A program made the position numbers and the translations under genes. Under the pieces are notes generated by a model that was not told the origin of the DNA, ran no database searches, and saw only the letters and a list, made by a program, of their open reading frames with translations. From Thermoleptolyngbya sichuanensis A183 (GTDB lineage Bacteria; Cyanobacteriota; Cyanobacteriia; Elainellales; Elainellaceae): a stretch of DNA of 64,000 bases. The stretch spans positions 1,178,001 to 1,242,000 of the forward strand of contig NZ_CP053661.1 in assembly GCF_013177315.1 (NCBI RefSeq), read 5' to 3'. This document shows positions 53,360-62,738 of this stretch, piece by piece; position 1 is the first letter of the stretch; each line of letters begins with the position of its first letter.

Positions 53360-56197
53360 TTATCCCACGGTTTGCCTGACAAACTGCACGACTGCCAAGG
53401 CGATCGCCTTTCCAAGCCGCTGGCGATAGTCGGGGCTGGTCAGATTGGCAACGTCTGTTTCGCCAGTTAAATAGCCCAACTCCAGATGCACGGCGGGAAT
53501 GGGTGGCCTCAGGAGGGCAAAGGAGGCGGTGCGAATGCCGCGATCGCCCATTTCCAGGGTTTGCACGATATTGGTGTGAATGCTCTGGGCCAGGCGGCGG
53601 CTCTCGGCTGCGTTGGGCAGGTGATAGGTTTCCAGCCCGTTGATGGTGGGGCGCGGCGGGCGGGTGGCATTGAGGTGCAGGCTGATCAGGGCGCTGGGTG
53701 CAGGTTGGGTTTGTTGCAGAATCGCAAGGCGATCGCCCAGCGACACCGTGCGGTCGTCCGTGCGGGTGAGGCGGGTCTGTACGCCATAGTCTTGGAGCAG
53801 TTTGGCTATGTCCAGGGCGATGGCCAGCGTCAGGTCTTTTTCCTGCGCTTCACCCGCGACCACGCCCGGATCAGCGCCGCCATGCCCCGGATCGAGGATC
53901 ACCATTGGCAGATCCTCCGGTCGGCCGGCGGGATAGCTACCCGGCGGAGACGATTGCCCCACCGACGGGGCCGCTGGAGCCATTGCAGACTGAGCCGCCA
54001 CCTGTGGCTCGACGATGTAGGGAGAGAAAATCGCGGGCGATCGCCCAGCCTGCACCAGCGCCTGGTAGACCATCGCGGTCACTTCGGCGCGGGTGGCTTC
54101 GCGCACAGGTTCTAGGCGATTGAGGTCGGGATAGTTGACCACGAGGCGCTGGCCCGTGGCGCTGGCGACGGCAGGCTGGGCAAAGGTAGGCAGCGTGTCG
54201 CGGTCAGCATAGCGGTTCAGCAGCAGCGGATTTCCAGGCGGCAGTCCCAGCCCGTTCACCAGCGACAGCAGCACCTCGATGCGCCGCACGTTTTGGTCGG
54301 GGCGGAACTGGTTTTCGCCCACGCCCGATAGCAACTTGCCGCGATAGGCCTGCTGAATGGCGCGATAGGCCCAGTGCGTCGTGGGCACATCGGTAAACTC
54401 CAGCGCGGGCCGCCGGGGCAGCGGATTGAAGGTATTGACCAAAAGCGCAGCATACTGGGCGCGGCTCATGCCGACCTCTGGCCGAAACGTGCCGTCGGAA
54501 AACCCGCTGACTGCGCCCTGGCTGACCAGGCCCTGAATAAAGTCTGCTGCCCAGTGGCGGGTGGTGTCTGAAAAGGCGACAGCGACCGTATCGGGAACCA
54601 CGATGTAGGGCGAGGGAATGGCGCGAGCCTGGGCGGTAATCACGAGTGCCTGGTACAGAATGGCCGACACCTCGGCGCGGGTGATGTCGCTCATGGGGCG
54701 CAGCAGCTCCACCTGGGGATGGTTCACAATCAGGCGCTTTTGGGTGGCGGTGGCGATGGGGATGGTGGCGTAGGTGGGAATTTGGGCGCGATCGCGGTAT
54801 ACGCCCAGATGCCCCGGATGTCCGCCCGTCAGCCCCAGCCCGTTGACCAGGGCCAAAATCGCCTGCACCCGCGTCAGGTTGACATTGGGGCGAAACGTAC
54901 CGTCGGGAAAGCCCGCCAAAAAGCCCATTTCTACAGCACGGGCGATCGCCGCTGTGGCCCAAAAGTCTGGCGCAACATCGACAAAACTGGAGGGCGAGCG
55001 CACGGCGGGCAGGTCAAAGGTGCGCGTCAAAATCGTGGCAAATTGCGCCCGTGTCAGCGGCAAATCGGGCTTGAAGGTGCGATCGGGAAAGCCGCCAATA
55101 ATGCTGCGTTCTACCAGCGCCGCGATGAAGGCCTCTGCCCAATGACCCGATATATCGGTCAGTCCGGTTTCGGGAATCGGGACGGGGGGCAATGGCGGAG
55201 TCGGCACGGGCCGCGGCTGCGGCGGCGGCGAGATGGGTCGAATCTGCTCTGCTACGGTGCTGGCAATGAACTCCAAGCCTTTGGCCGACGGCAATGCGCC
55301 CAGGTTGACGCGGGTTGGATTAATCTGGTTGCCCACGGAGGCCAGAACGGCGCTGGTGCTGTTTCGCACGTCGGCTGCGCCGTTGTTTTGAAACACATTG
55401 CCGCCGGGGTCCTGGGGCTTGCCAAGGTCGGGCGCAGCGTTGCCCACGGTCACTAGGCCGTCTTCGCCGTTGCGCTCCACCACGTTATTCCGCAGCACCG
55501 GACGAGCATTGCCCGAAATCACGATGCCCACGCGGTTTTGCACCAGCCGATTGCCCACCAGCAGAGGGGCGGTGTTGTCGCTGAGGGTGATGCCCGTCGC
55601 GGTTTGCTGACAGAGGTTTCGCAGCAGTTCGCCCTTGGCGTTGCGGCTGAGGGAAATGCCGCTGACGGTGTTTTGCTGAAACATGCAGTCGGCAATTTCA
55701 GGCAGGGCGCTGCCCGTGGCCACAATGCCCTGCCCGCAGCGGGTGAAGGTGCATTGCGCTACGCGGGCCGCTGGGTTGGCCCCGGTTGCCCCTTCCAGCC
55801 AAACGCCTGTGCCCTGGGGCTGGGGATTGATTACCGTCACGCCGCGCAGTTCGGCCTTGTCCTCCAGCCGCAGCGTCACGCTCTGTCGGGCAAAGGTGGG
55901 GCTGAGGTAGTCGCCGCCGCCTTCGATGATCAGGCGATCGCCCTTCGAGACCGGATCACCCACCACGGTAATCCCCGCACCAACCACCAGCGGAAAGGTT
56001 TCGCCCGTCTTGGTGCTGTAGGTTCCTGCCGCAAGCTGGATCACTGTGCCTGCCGTTGCCCGCCGCAGCGCCCGCGTGATGGTGCGATAAGGAGCGGACT
56101 GGCTGCCGCTAGCGTCATCGCGACCCGTGGCAGGGTTGACGTAGAGCGCTTGAGAGAGCGTCTGAGAGAGCGGTTGAAAGGGAGAAGAGGATGCCAT
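53360..56197 (-). CDS. Beta-helix / SLH / N-acetylmuramoyl-L-alanine amidase fusion
   Basis: A 945-residue multidomain envelope protein. Residues about 20-310 are a DUF1565/right-handed beta-helix (LYVNPATGRDDASGSQSAPYR, shortened). A Pro-rich linker follows (about 325-345), then three SLH-type regions (about 350-700: DISGHWAEAFI, FPDGTFRPNVNLTR, DVPTTHWAYRAI), which bind secondary cell-wall polymers, and a C-terminal Amidase_3 (about 760-940) with zinc ligands in DPGHGG, EKDL, SLHLNA and LELGYL. No signal peptide is evident at the only supported start. The LD-carboxypeptidase gene follows after 76 bp. Confidence 0.9.
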   Translation of the reverse strand: MASSSPFQPLSQTLSQALYVNPATGRDDASGSQSAPYRTITRALRRATAGTVIQLAAGTYSTKTGETFPLVVGAGITVVGDPVSKGDRLIIEGGGDYLSPTFARQSVTLRLEDKAELRGVTVINPQPQGTGVWLEGATGANPAARVAQCTFTRCGQGIVATGSALPEIADCMFQQNTVSGISLSRNAKGELLRNLCQQTATGITLSDNTAPLLVGNRLVQNRVGIVISGNARPVLRNNVVERNGEDGLVTVGNAAPDLGKPQDPGGNVFQNNGAADVRNSTSAVLASVGNQINPTRVNLGALPSAKGLEFIASTVAEQIRPISPPPQPRPVPTPPLPPVPIPETGLTDISGHWAEAFIAALVERSIIGGFPDRTFKPDLPLTRAQFATILTRTFDLPAVRSPSSFVDVAPDFWATAAIARAVEMGFLAGFPDGTFRPNVNLTRVQAILALVNGLGLTGGHPGHLGVYRDRAQIPTYATIPIATATQKRLIVNHPQVELLRPMSDITRAEVSAILYQALVITAQARAIPSPYIVVPDTVAVAFSDTTRHWAADFIQGLVSQGAVSGFSDGTFRPEVGMSRAQYAALLVNTFNPLPRRPALEFTDVPTTHWAYRAIQQAYRGKLLSGVGENQFRPDQNVRRIEVLLSLVNGLGLPPGNPLLLNRYADRDTLPTFAQPAVASATGQRLVVNYPDLNRLEPVREATRAEVTAMVYQALVQAGRSPAIFSPYIVEPQVAAQSAMAPAAPSVGQSSPPGSYPAGRPEDLPMVILDPGHGGADPGVVAGEAQEKDLTLAIALDIAKLLQDYGVQTRLTRTDDRTVSLGDRLAILQQTQPAPSALISLHLNATRPPRPTINGLETYHLPNAAESRRLAQSIHTNIVQTLEMGDRGIRTASFALLRPPIPAVHLELGYLTGETDVANLTSPDYRQRLGKAIALAVVQFVRQTVG

Positions 56198-56493
56198 GTT
56201 CAAAAATCCCCCTTTGTGCGGGGGCCATGATGCCAGAGTGGAGTCGAAGGAACGGTCGGGTTTGGGCCTGATTTCAGCCTAAATCAGGCCAGTTGTGATT
56301 AGAATTTAGGGGTCGGGTGCGTCGGAGGGGGCTTGATGGGAGGTCTGAATCCAGCAAGCGTCTAGCGATTAACGGGCAGTAAACTGGCAATAGGCTGTCG
56401 TATAGGCTGGCGATTTGTTGACGATTTATTCAGTTTATTCAAGCTATTCAAGACAAGAGTGGACGCGGATTTGAGTGAGGGAAGCCCAAAACC

Positions 56494-56880
56494 ATGCTGA
56501 TGGCGGTGGTGGTGCTTAATTTTAGCCTGGCCCTGTTTGGGTTGTATGCGGCCGGGTGGGTGTGGCGACTGGGGCGGGGGCTGCGACAGGTGGCTGATAC
56601 GCTGACTCGTGCCGAGCGCCAGACCTATCGGACGTTGCAGGGCGCACCCGTAGCGATCGCCCAGGGACAGACCCACATTGAACAACTGCGGCAGCAACTT
56701 CAGCAGGTTGGCCCCCAGGTGCAGCGGCTGCGACAGGCGATCGCCCTGGTCAGCTTAGCGCAATCCCGCTGGTTTGGCGGCTGGGGGTTTGGGACCCGGA
56801 GACGCGCGAAAGCAAAGGCAGCGCCTAAACAGGCGCGACAATCCCAGTCCTATCGGGGACGCGGCAAATCCAGGGATTGA
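56494..56880 (+). CDS. Hypothetical membrane-anchored coiled-coil protein
   Basis: A 128-residue protein: one N-terminal membrane segment (about 2-24), a Gln-rich coiled coil (about 55-88, THIEQLRQQLQQVGPQVQRL), and a strongly basic C-terminal tail. Similar small proteins occur upstream of YtxH-type genes in cyanobacteria; function unknown. The following two genes share its direction and general plan. Confidence 0.65.
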   Translation: MLMAVVVLNFSLALFGLYAAGWVWRLGRGLRQVADTLTRAERQTYRTLQGAPVAIAQGQTHIEQLRQQLQQVGPQVQRLRQAIALVSLAQSRWFGGWGFGTRRRAKAKAAPKQARQSQSYRGRGKSRD

Positions 56881-57057
56881 ATGGGCGTTGCCCGTTGTGC
56901 GGTTGGGTCAGATGTCATTCTGGATTGAGCGGTCAGACTTGGAGTAGAGTAGCGAACTGAACCGCTCAACAGGGCGACGGCAAGGCTTTGGTACAGCAGA
57001 GCTTCAGCGCAGGGCTTGAGCTAGGTTTTCTAGGAGAACAGGCAGGAGTAAAGAGAC

Positions 57058-57423
57058 ATGGCAGACAATCGGTCGGGTTCGGCAGGAACCTTCTTGGCAG
57101 GGGCGATCGTGGGTGTGGCAATCGGCGCGGTGACGGGGCTGCTGCTGGCTCCGCGCACTGGACGTGAGACGCGCCGCCTACTGAAAAAATCCGCCGATGC
57201 GCTGCCCGAAATTGCCGAAGACATTTCCAGCAGTGTGCAAATTCAGGCCGATCGCCTGTCGGGGTCGGCGCTGAAAAATTGGGACGGTACGCTGTCTCGA
57301 CTGAAGGAGGCGATCGCCGTCGGCATCGAGGCCAGCCAGCGCGATCGTCAGGCTACGGCTCAAAAAGACCCGCGTCCCGCCCCCGACCCGCGCCCCCCGG
57401 CCCGCGATTCTAGCTTGACGTGA
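57058..57423 (+). CDS. YtxH-domain protein
   Basis: A 121-residue protein. The N-terminal GTFLAGAIVGVAIGAVTGLLLAP membrane segment (cut here) with the following PRTGRETRRLL is the YtxH/gas-vesicle-like signature. A helical middle and Pro-rich tail follow. Such proteins are linked to general stress in other bacteria. It is spaced 23 bp from the next gene, so cotranscription is likely. Confidence 0.8.
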   Translation: MADNRSGSAGTFLAGAIVGVAIGAVTGLLLAPRTGRETRRLLKKSADALPEIAEDISSSVQIQADRLSGSALKNWDGTLSRLKEAIAVGIEASQRDRQATAQKDPRPAPDPRPPARDSSLT

Positions 57424-57446
57424 GCAGAGGTTAGTACAAATCTGCC

Positions 57447-58259
57447 GTGTCTGATCCCCTGTTTTGGCTGGCATTGTCCCTGCTGCTGGTGGCCGTCTCG
57501 CTGACGGCTGTGCTGGTGGCGCTGCTGCCTGCGGTTCGAGAACTGTCGCGGGCCGCCCGCAGTGCTGAGAAGCTGTTCGACACGCTGAACCGAGATTTAC
57601 CGCCTACGCTGGACGCGATTCGCCGGACGGGGCTGGAGCTAACTGATCTGACCGATGACGTGAGCGAAGGCCTGCAGAGTGCGGGTCGCATGGTCAAGCA
57701 GGTCGATCAGAGCCTTTTGGGGGTGCAGCAGCAGGCAAAAAAAGCCCAGCGCGTGACGCGCAGCCTAGCCGTGGGGTTTCGTGCGGCCTGGCAAACCCTG
57801 TTGAAGCCTGCGCCACCGCCTGCTAGACACACCCGCCGCGCCGTGCCGCCGGACTGGGAGGGCGATCGCCCCGATCGATACCCCGACGCATTGCCGAAGC
57901 GGTACGATGCCCAAGACGATTGGGAGGATTCGGGCGGCCCGCCTCGCGCCTATGGGGCTGAGAAGTATACCGAGGAGTATGCTGCCCACAGCCCAGAGAC
58001 CCACAACCCAGAGACCGACTTTGACAGCGCCCGCGATCCCGATAGCTATTTGCCCAGGGTCTATAGCTCGGAGCAGTATGACGAGCCGAACTGTTGGGAG
58101 GATGCCCCTGCGTCTGAGCCTGCTAGACCCGATGCAGCAGCGCCATTGCTGAGTCGGCGATCGCCCACGTCCACTCGACCTCTGGAAGGCGAAGCCCGCG
58201 ACGGTTTTGAACAGGATCTTTGGGAAGAAGACCTCCCACCGCTGGAAAATCGACCCTAA
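57447..58259 (+). CDS. DUF948-like membrane protein
   Basis: A 270-residue protein with GTG start. A membrane segment (about 5-30) and a DUF948-type helical region (about 35-115: LSRAARSAEKLFDTLN, LTDDVSEGLQSAGRM) precede a long acidic, Pro/Tyr-rich disordered tail. The pairing with a YtxH gene is a known arrangement for DUF948 proteins. Confidence 0.7.
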   Translation: MSDPLFWLALSLLLVAVSLTAVLVALLPAVRELSRAARSAEKLFDTLNRDLPPTLDAIRRTGLELTDLTDDVSEGLQSAGRMVKQVDQSLLGVQQQAKKAQRVTRSLAVGFRAAWQTLLKPAPPPARHTRRAVPPDWEGDRPDRYPDALPKRYDAQDDWEDSGGPPRAYGAEKYTEEYAAHSPETHNPETDFDSARDPDSYLPRVYSSEQYDEPNCWEDAPASEPARPDAAAPLLSRRSPTSTRPLEGEARDGFEQDLWEEDLPPLENRP

Positions 58260-58280
58260 AGCCCCCCTCTCATCCCTCTC

Positions 58281-58316
58281 AGTAAACGCCACAGCGCTCG
58301 TTGACAGGCGTTTACT
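58281..58316. terminator. Possible terminator hairpin
   Basis: A perfect 10-bp inverted repeat AGTAAACGCC / GGCGTTTACT with a 16-base loop lies 21 bp after the DUF948-like stop codon. There is no T-run after it, so an intrinsic terminator is not certain. Confidence 0.4.
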
Positions 58317-58606
58317 CCCTGCCTCGTGCTTGCTCGCGATCCCCGCAATCGTCCGCGCCACTTCTCGACCGTCGGCGCGGACGTTTCCGTGTCTACACTT
58401 GTTTACACCTGCGGAATGCAGCGCTTCACGAAAAGCTGACGACCATCAGGAAGCCTATTGGTGGGGTTGAGCGAACGTTCAGTCCTTATCCCTGCTATAT
58501 TAGACTAAGGTAAAGAATCGTAAACAATTGCGGCTATCGCTTAAGCTTTGCCACAAGTTGGGATTCTAGTCATCTCTACACGCTGATAAAGCTGATAAGT
58601 TTGCCC
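58317..58606. other. Upstream region of the TPM gene
   Basis: No gene recognised. The stretch CTATATTAGACTAAGG at about 58495-58510 could contain a -10 element, but no matching -35 hexamer is convincing. Confidence 0.35.
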
Positions 58607-59410
58607 ATGCTGCGGTCATTGTTTTCTCGGTTGAGTCTTGGTTTGTGGGTCACGCTGCTGATGCTTTCGACTTGGGCGATCGCCCCGACCGCCTATGCCT
58701 ACGACAACCCAGACCTGCTGCCCGATCGGCCGACCAACATCATCGATCTGGCAAACGCCCTCACCGACACCCAGCAAGACCAGCTGGATCAGCATTTGCA
58801 AGATTTTGAAGCCGAAACGGGCTGGAAACTGCGCGTCCTCACCCAGTTCGACCGCACCCCCGGTCGCGCCGTCAAAGACTTCTGGGGACTCGACGACAAG
58901 AGCGTTATGCTCGTCGCTGATCCACGCGGTGGCAATCTGCTCAACTTCAGCGTCGGCGACGCGCTATACGATCTTCTCCCCCGCACCTTCTGGATCGAGC
59001 TACAGACCCGCTATGGAAACCAGTTCTTCGTCCGCGACAACGGTGAGGATAGCTCGATCATCCAGGCGCTCCAGTCGATTGAAACCTGCCTGCGCCAGGG
59101 TGGCTGTAACGTTGTGCCTGGTCTGCCCCGAGAACAGTGGATTTTGACGTTAATTACCTCGGTGCTGGGGGGCATCATTTGCGGTTTTGCGGCTCATCCG
59201 CGCAAGCCCGGTCAGGTGATTGCATGGCAGTGGGCGCTCATCTTCTCGCCGCTCTGGGGCATTTTGTTCATTGCGTTTGGCATTGCCCCAGTGATTACCC
59301 GCACCGCCGACTGGCTGCCCCTGCTGCGGAACGTGGCGGGCTTTGCAATGGGCGCTTTGGTGGCGTTCTTGTCGCCCATGTTCAATGGCTCCACGCCGTC
59401 TGAAACTTGA
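58607..59410 (+). CDS. TPM-domain protein (Psb32/TLP18.3-like)
   Basis: A 267-residue protein. The signal peptide (about 1-31) ends in TAYAY. A TPM domain follows (about 38-165: IIDLANALTDTQQDQLDQHL, WKLRVLTQFDRTPG), as in Psb32 and the plastid TLP18.3, which assist photosystem II repair. Two to three C-terminal membrane segments (about 180-260) anchor it. The ATG at 58607 is preferred to TTG 58601. A role in PSII is an inference from family. Confidence 0.82.
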   Translation: MLRSLFSRLSLGLWVTLLMLSTWAIAPTAYAYDNPDLLPDRPTNIIDLANALTDTQQDQLDQHLQDFEAETGWKLRVLTQFDRTPGRAVKDFWGLDDKSVMLVADPRGGNLLNFSVGDALYDLLPRTFWIELQTRYGNQFFVRDNGEDSSIIQALQSIETCLRQGGCNVVPGLPREQWILTLITSVLGGIICGFAAHPRKPGQVIAWQWALIFSPLWGILFIAFGIAPVITRTADWLPLLRNVAGFAMGALVAFLSPMFNGSTPSET

Positions 59411-59636
59411 GGTTCGGTCGGCTGGGGGCACTTCTGCGGGCGGCGGAATGAGCCTTCCCGACGCTAACCGAATCTGGTCAGAACCTTCCCTCTTTGAACT
59501 CTGCAAATCTCCCTGAAATGGCGAGGTGGCTTCGTGAAGGCGGCTTTTTCCCACAAGTTCTGCGAAGTGCAGGGCAATGGCGGGATGGAAATGTGCCACT
59601 ATTGAATGTCAGTTAGCACCCTGAGGAACTGGGCGC

Positions 59637-60257
59637 ATGGAGTGGCATATTACCGATGCTCAAAGCCTGAGAATCATCGATCGGGAAATAGGCAATCACG
59701 CCTTTTCGCCTGCGGAATATGAAATTGTGCGGCGAGTTATTTACGCAACGGCCGACTTTGAGTATCGGGATCTGATTCGCTTTTCGGAGCAGGCGTTGCA
59801 AGCGGGAGCCGCAGCCCTCGCAGCCCGCAGCACGATTATTGTAGATGTGCCAATGGTGCAGGTCGGCATTGTGCCGATTATTCAGGCGACATTTGCCAAT
59901 CCGGTCTATTGCAGCATGGACGCTCTGACTCGCCCGCAGCGCGAGAAAACCCGCGTGTCCTGGGGTATCGAAACGCTGGCTCGTCGCTATCCAGAGGGCA
60001 TTTTTGTCGTTGGGCAGGCCCAAACCGCCCTCTCTGGATTAGTCGATCTGATTGAAAAAGAAGAAATTAAGCCTGCGCTGGTGATTGGCACGCCAGCCGG
60101 ATTCATTGGCATGGGGTCGGCGGTGGAGCGGCTGAAAGATTCTCTAGTCCCCCATATCCGTATTGAAGGGCGCAAGGGCAATGCGGTGGTTGCAGCGGCA
60201 ATTGTCAGCGGGCTGGTGGATCTGTCGTGGCAGGCCTACGGAAAGGAAAACGAGTGA
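59637..60257 (+). CDS. cobH: Precorrin-8X methylmutase
   Basis: A 206-residue enzyme of the corrin pathway that moves a methyl group from C-11 to C-12, giving hydrogenobyrinate (or the cobalt form, CbiC). Marks are SLRIIDREIG, FSPAEYEIVRRVIYATADFEY (shortened), VDVPMVQVGIVP and VIGTPAGFIGM. The position usually given by a catalytic His (VIHxTADF) reads Tyr in VIYATADF. No other cobalamin gene or riboswitch is adjacent. Confidence 0.9.
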   Translation: MEWHITDAQSLRIIDREIGNHAFSPAEYEIVRRVIYATADFEYRDLIRFSEQALQAGAAALAARSTIIVDVPMVQVGIVPIIQATFANPVYCSMDALTRPQREKTRVSWGIETLARRYPEGIFVVGQAQTALSGLVDLIEKEEIKPALVIGTPAGFIGMGSAVERLKDSLVPHIRIEGRKGNAVVAAAIVSGLVDLSWQAYGKENE

Positions 60258-60453
60258 AGCTAGAGAGCCATAGAGCCACGAGATAGGCGGCAGGGAACTT
60301 GGGGCAAACCGTGAGAGACTGGTTTACTTGGGCTGACCAGCTTTGGGATGGTTCCAACCCATGCTTCTCTGACTGGATCGAGTGCCCGATCGGTTACTAT
60401 CGGGGTTGCAAGGTTTCGGATTTTGCACGGTTTCTCAATCTCTTCTAAGGCCT

Positions 60454-61710
60454 ATGCTACAAAAGTCCTTCATCAGCCGTCTCCGCTGGAAGTCGCTGAT
60501 TTATCCCTGGCAGGATGTGGATTGGACGCTGCTGCTGCTAACGGTGGCGCTGACTTTGTTGGGGGGGCTGGCGATTCGGAGTGCAGAGCTAACGCTGCAA
60601 CTGACGGATTGGATTCAGCATTGGATTACAGGCGGGGTGGGGCTGGTGCTGGCGCTGGCGATCGCCCGCTGGCGCTACGACAACCTGGTGAACTGGCACT
60701 GGCTGATTTATGCCATTACCAACGTATCGCTGATCATTGTGATTCTGATTGGCACAACGGCAAACGGGGCCCAGAGCTGGGTGACGATTGGCAACTTCAA
60801 CGTGCAGCCGTCAGAGTTTGCCAAGGTCGGCGTGATTATCTCCCTGGCGGCGATTTTGCACGAGCGGACGGCTTCGACGATTCCAGCCATGCTCCAGGCG
60901 ATCGCCATTACAGGGCTACCCTGGCTGCTCATCATGCTGCAACCCGACTTGGGCACGGGTCTGGTGTTTGGCGCAATTACCCTAGGGATGCTGTACTGGG
61001 CGAACGCCAACCCCGGCTGGCTGCTGCTGCTGCTGTCGCCGCTGGTGTCGGCTATTTTGTTTAGCGTCTATTTGCCGGCCTGGTTGGCCTGGACGGCGCT
61101 GATGATTTTTTTGGGATGGCGCACCCTGCCTTGGCCGCTGCCGGGGGCAATTGGCGCAGCAACCATCAACCTGGTGGCCGGCGGCATGGGCAAAATTCTC
61201 TGGGGAATGCTGAAGCAATATCAGCGCGATCGCCTGACGCTGTTCCTCGATCCTGATAAAGACCCCCTCAACGGCGGCTATCACCTGATTCAGTCGCGCA
61301 TTGCCATCGGCGCTGGGGGGCTGTTTGGTCGGGGGCTGAATCAGGGCACTCAGACGCAGCTGAACTTCATTCCTGAGCAGCACACCGATTTTATTTTTTC
61401 TGCGATTGGTGAAGAGTTGGGTTTTGTCGGCTGTGTGGCAGTGCTGATTTGCTTTTGGCTGGTTTGCTTCCGGCTAGTCATCATCGCGCAAAACGCCAAA
61501 GACAACTTTGGTTCGCTGCTGGCGATTGGCGTGCTGGCGATGATTGTGTTTCAGGTATTGGTCAACATCGGCATGACAATCGGCCTGGCACCGATTACTG
61601 GCATTCCGCTGCCTTGGCTGAGTTATGGACGATCGGCTCTGCTCACCAATTTCGTCGCGATTGGGCTGGTGGAGTCAGTCCACAATTTCCGGCAGCGATT
61701 GCGCTTTTAG
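60454..61710 (+). CDS. rodA: Rod shape-determining glycosyltransferase RodA
   Basis: A 418-residue SEDS-family peptidoglycan polymerase with about ten membrane segments. Hallmarks are NVQPSEFAKVG near 125, LQPDLGTGLVFGA near 165, and FIFSAIGEELGFVG near 315, followed by GIPLPWLSYGRSAL near 390. ATG 60454 gives the family N-terminus. It works with a class B PBP, not in this window, in lateral wall synthesis. Confidence 0.95.
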   Translation: MLQKSFISRLRWKSLIYPWQDVDWTLLLLTVALTLLGGLAIRSAELTLQLTDWIQHWITGGVGLVLALAIARWRYDNLVNWHWLIYAITNVSLIIVILIGTTANGAQSWVTIGNFNVQPSEFAKVGVIISLAAILHERTASTIPAMLQAIAITGLPWLLIMLQPDLGTGLVFGAITLGMLYWANANPGWLLLLLSPLVSAILFSVYLPAWLAWTALMIFLGWRTLPWPLPGAIGAATINLVAGGMGKILWGMLKQYQRDRLTLFLDPDKDPLNGGYHLIQSRIAIGAGGLFGRGLNQGTQTQLNFIPEQHTDFIFSAIGEELGFVGCVAVLICFWLVCFRLVIIAQNAKDNFGSLLAIGVLAMIVFQVLVNIGMTIGLAPITGIPLPWLSYGRSALLTNFVAIGLVESVHNFRQRLRF

Positions 61711-61786
61711 CCTGGGTAGACCGAGCCTTTTGTCAGGCTTCGAGGGCAGGCACTTCGAGGGCAGGCATAAGATTAAGCGGGCTGGA

Positions 61787-62170
61787 TTAAGCGGGTTGAT
61801 GGCAAACCGCCTCGATGCGATACCCATCGGGGTCTAGCACGAAGGCGGCGTAGTAGTTGGGGTGATAGTGGGGACGGAGTCCGGGTGGGCCGTCGTCGGT
61901 GGCTCCGTGGGCGATCGCCGCTTTGTAGAATTCATCTACGGCCTGACGGCTTTCGGCTTGGAAGGCAAGATGGAAGCCAATGGCGGGCTGGGGCGGGGTT
62001 GAGAATTCTGCTTTGTGCGCGATCCAAAACATTGGGCGCTGGCCCGGGCCGTAGGCAGCCATGTGCGGCAGGGCAAAGCATCGAGTAAAGCTCAGCGGCG
62101 CGAGGATGGCATCGTAGAAGGCAAGGCTGCGCGACAGGTCAGCAACACCCAGCGAAAGATGGTCGAACAT
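61787..62170 (-). CDS. VOC-family (glyoxalase-like) protein
   Basis: A 127-residue protein of the vicinal oxygen chelate fold. It opens MFDHLSLGVADLSRSLAFYD with the first metal-ligand His, has GFHLAFQAESRQAVDEFY in the middle, and ends FVLDPDGYRIEAVCH with the C-terminal Glu. The substrate is unknown; fosfomycin resistance or glyoxalase activity should not be assumed. Confidence 0.85.
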   Translation of the reverse strand: MFDHLSLGVADLSRSLAFYDAILAPLSFTRCFALPHMAAYGPGQRPMFWIAHKAEFSTPPQPAIGFHLAFQAESRQAVDEFYKAAIAHGATDDGPPGLRPHYHPNYYAAFVLDPDGYRIEAVCHQPA

Positions 62171-62197
62171 GGTTGGGGCAGGTGCAAGTATCCAGCC

Positions 62198-62404
62198 CTA
62201 ACGTACCACAGACAACTCATCGACAACGTGGACATGGCCGCGGCACACCGCACGGAGAACCCGGTTGATGGCGTAGCGTTCCTCTTCGCTCAATGAATCT
62301 TCTAGGATTGCGGCGAGAAGACCGTAGCGATCTGCCAGCGTCAGCACGCCCGTTACACTGGCTTGGGCAAAGAGTTCAGCGATCGCACCGGGAAGTAGGC
62401 TCAT
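62198..62404 (-). CDS. Small conserved cyanobacterial protein
   Basis: A 68-residue helical protein (PGAIAELFAQASVTGVLTLA, DRYGLLAAILEDSLSEEERY). I recall similar 60-70-residue proteins in many cyanobacteria, without a known function. The ATG at 62404 is preferred to one four codons upstream (62416). Confidence 0.7.
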   Translation of the reverse strand: MSLLPGAIAELFAQASVTGVLTLADRYGLLAAILEDSLSEEERYAINRVLRAVCRGHVHVVDELSVVR

Positions 62405-62627
62405 AGACGGAAGCATGGTTAGTGAGAGTCTCTAAGGAAAAGTGACGTTTTCAGGAACGTAAAGCGATTCAGGATGTCTTAAATATCGGGGATTTCTCGG
62501 ATTTGGGAAGTGATAGAGCGGGGGGCGATCGCGTGATTCTACCCGTAAGATGAAGTGACCCATCCGGTCGCCAAACGTGACCAAACTGGGGCGATCGCGT
62601 GATGGAGATCACAGGAGGAACGGCGAA

Positions 62628-62705
62628 ATGGCGCGCACCCTTGTCCAAAAACTCGGCATCAAACCCAGCACTCGCTTTCGCCCCATAGAAGAGGTGGGGA
62701 CGTGA
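62628..62705 (+). pseudogene. DUF3052-like N-terminal remnant
   Basis: ATG at 62628 with an AGGAGG site at 62613-62618, encoding only 25 residues (MARTLVQKLGIKPSTRF...EEVGT) before TGA. The opening matches the start of DUF3052 proteins (LxQKLGIKPGxR). It may be the stub of a decayed gene or a genuine micro-protein. Confidence 0.45.
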
Positions 62706-62738
62706 GGGAGGCAGGCTGACTTGCGGCGGGAGTAGAGG

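Noticed and set aside
54719-55456. A 245-codon frame opposite the SLH-amidase gene
   Set aside because: Antisense to a strongly supported multidomain gene; long antisense frames are common in this GC-rich sequence.
59411-59636. Cobalamin riboswitch before cobH
   Set aside because: I could not find the conserved B12-box or core motifs in the leader; only a weak GCCACT word is present.
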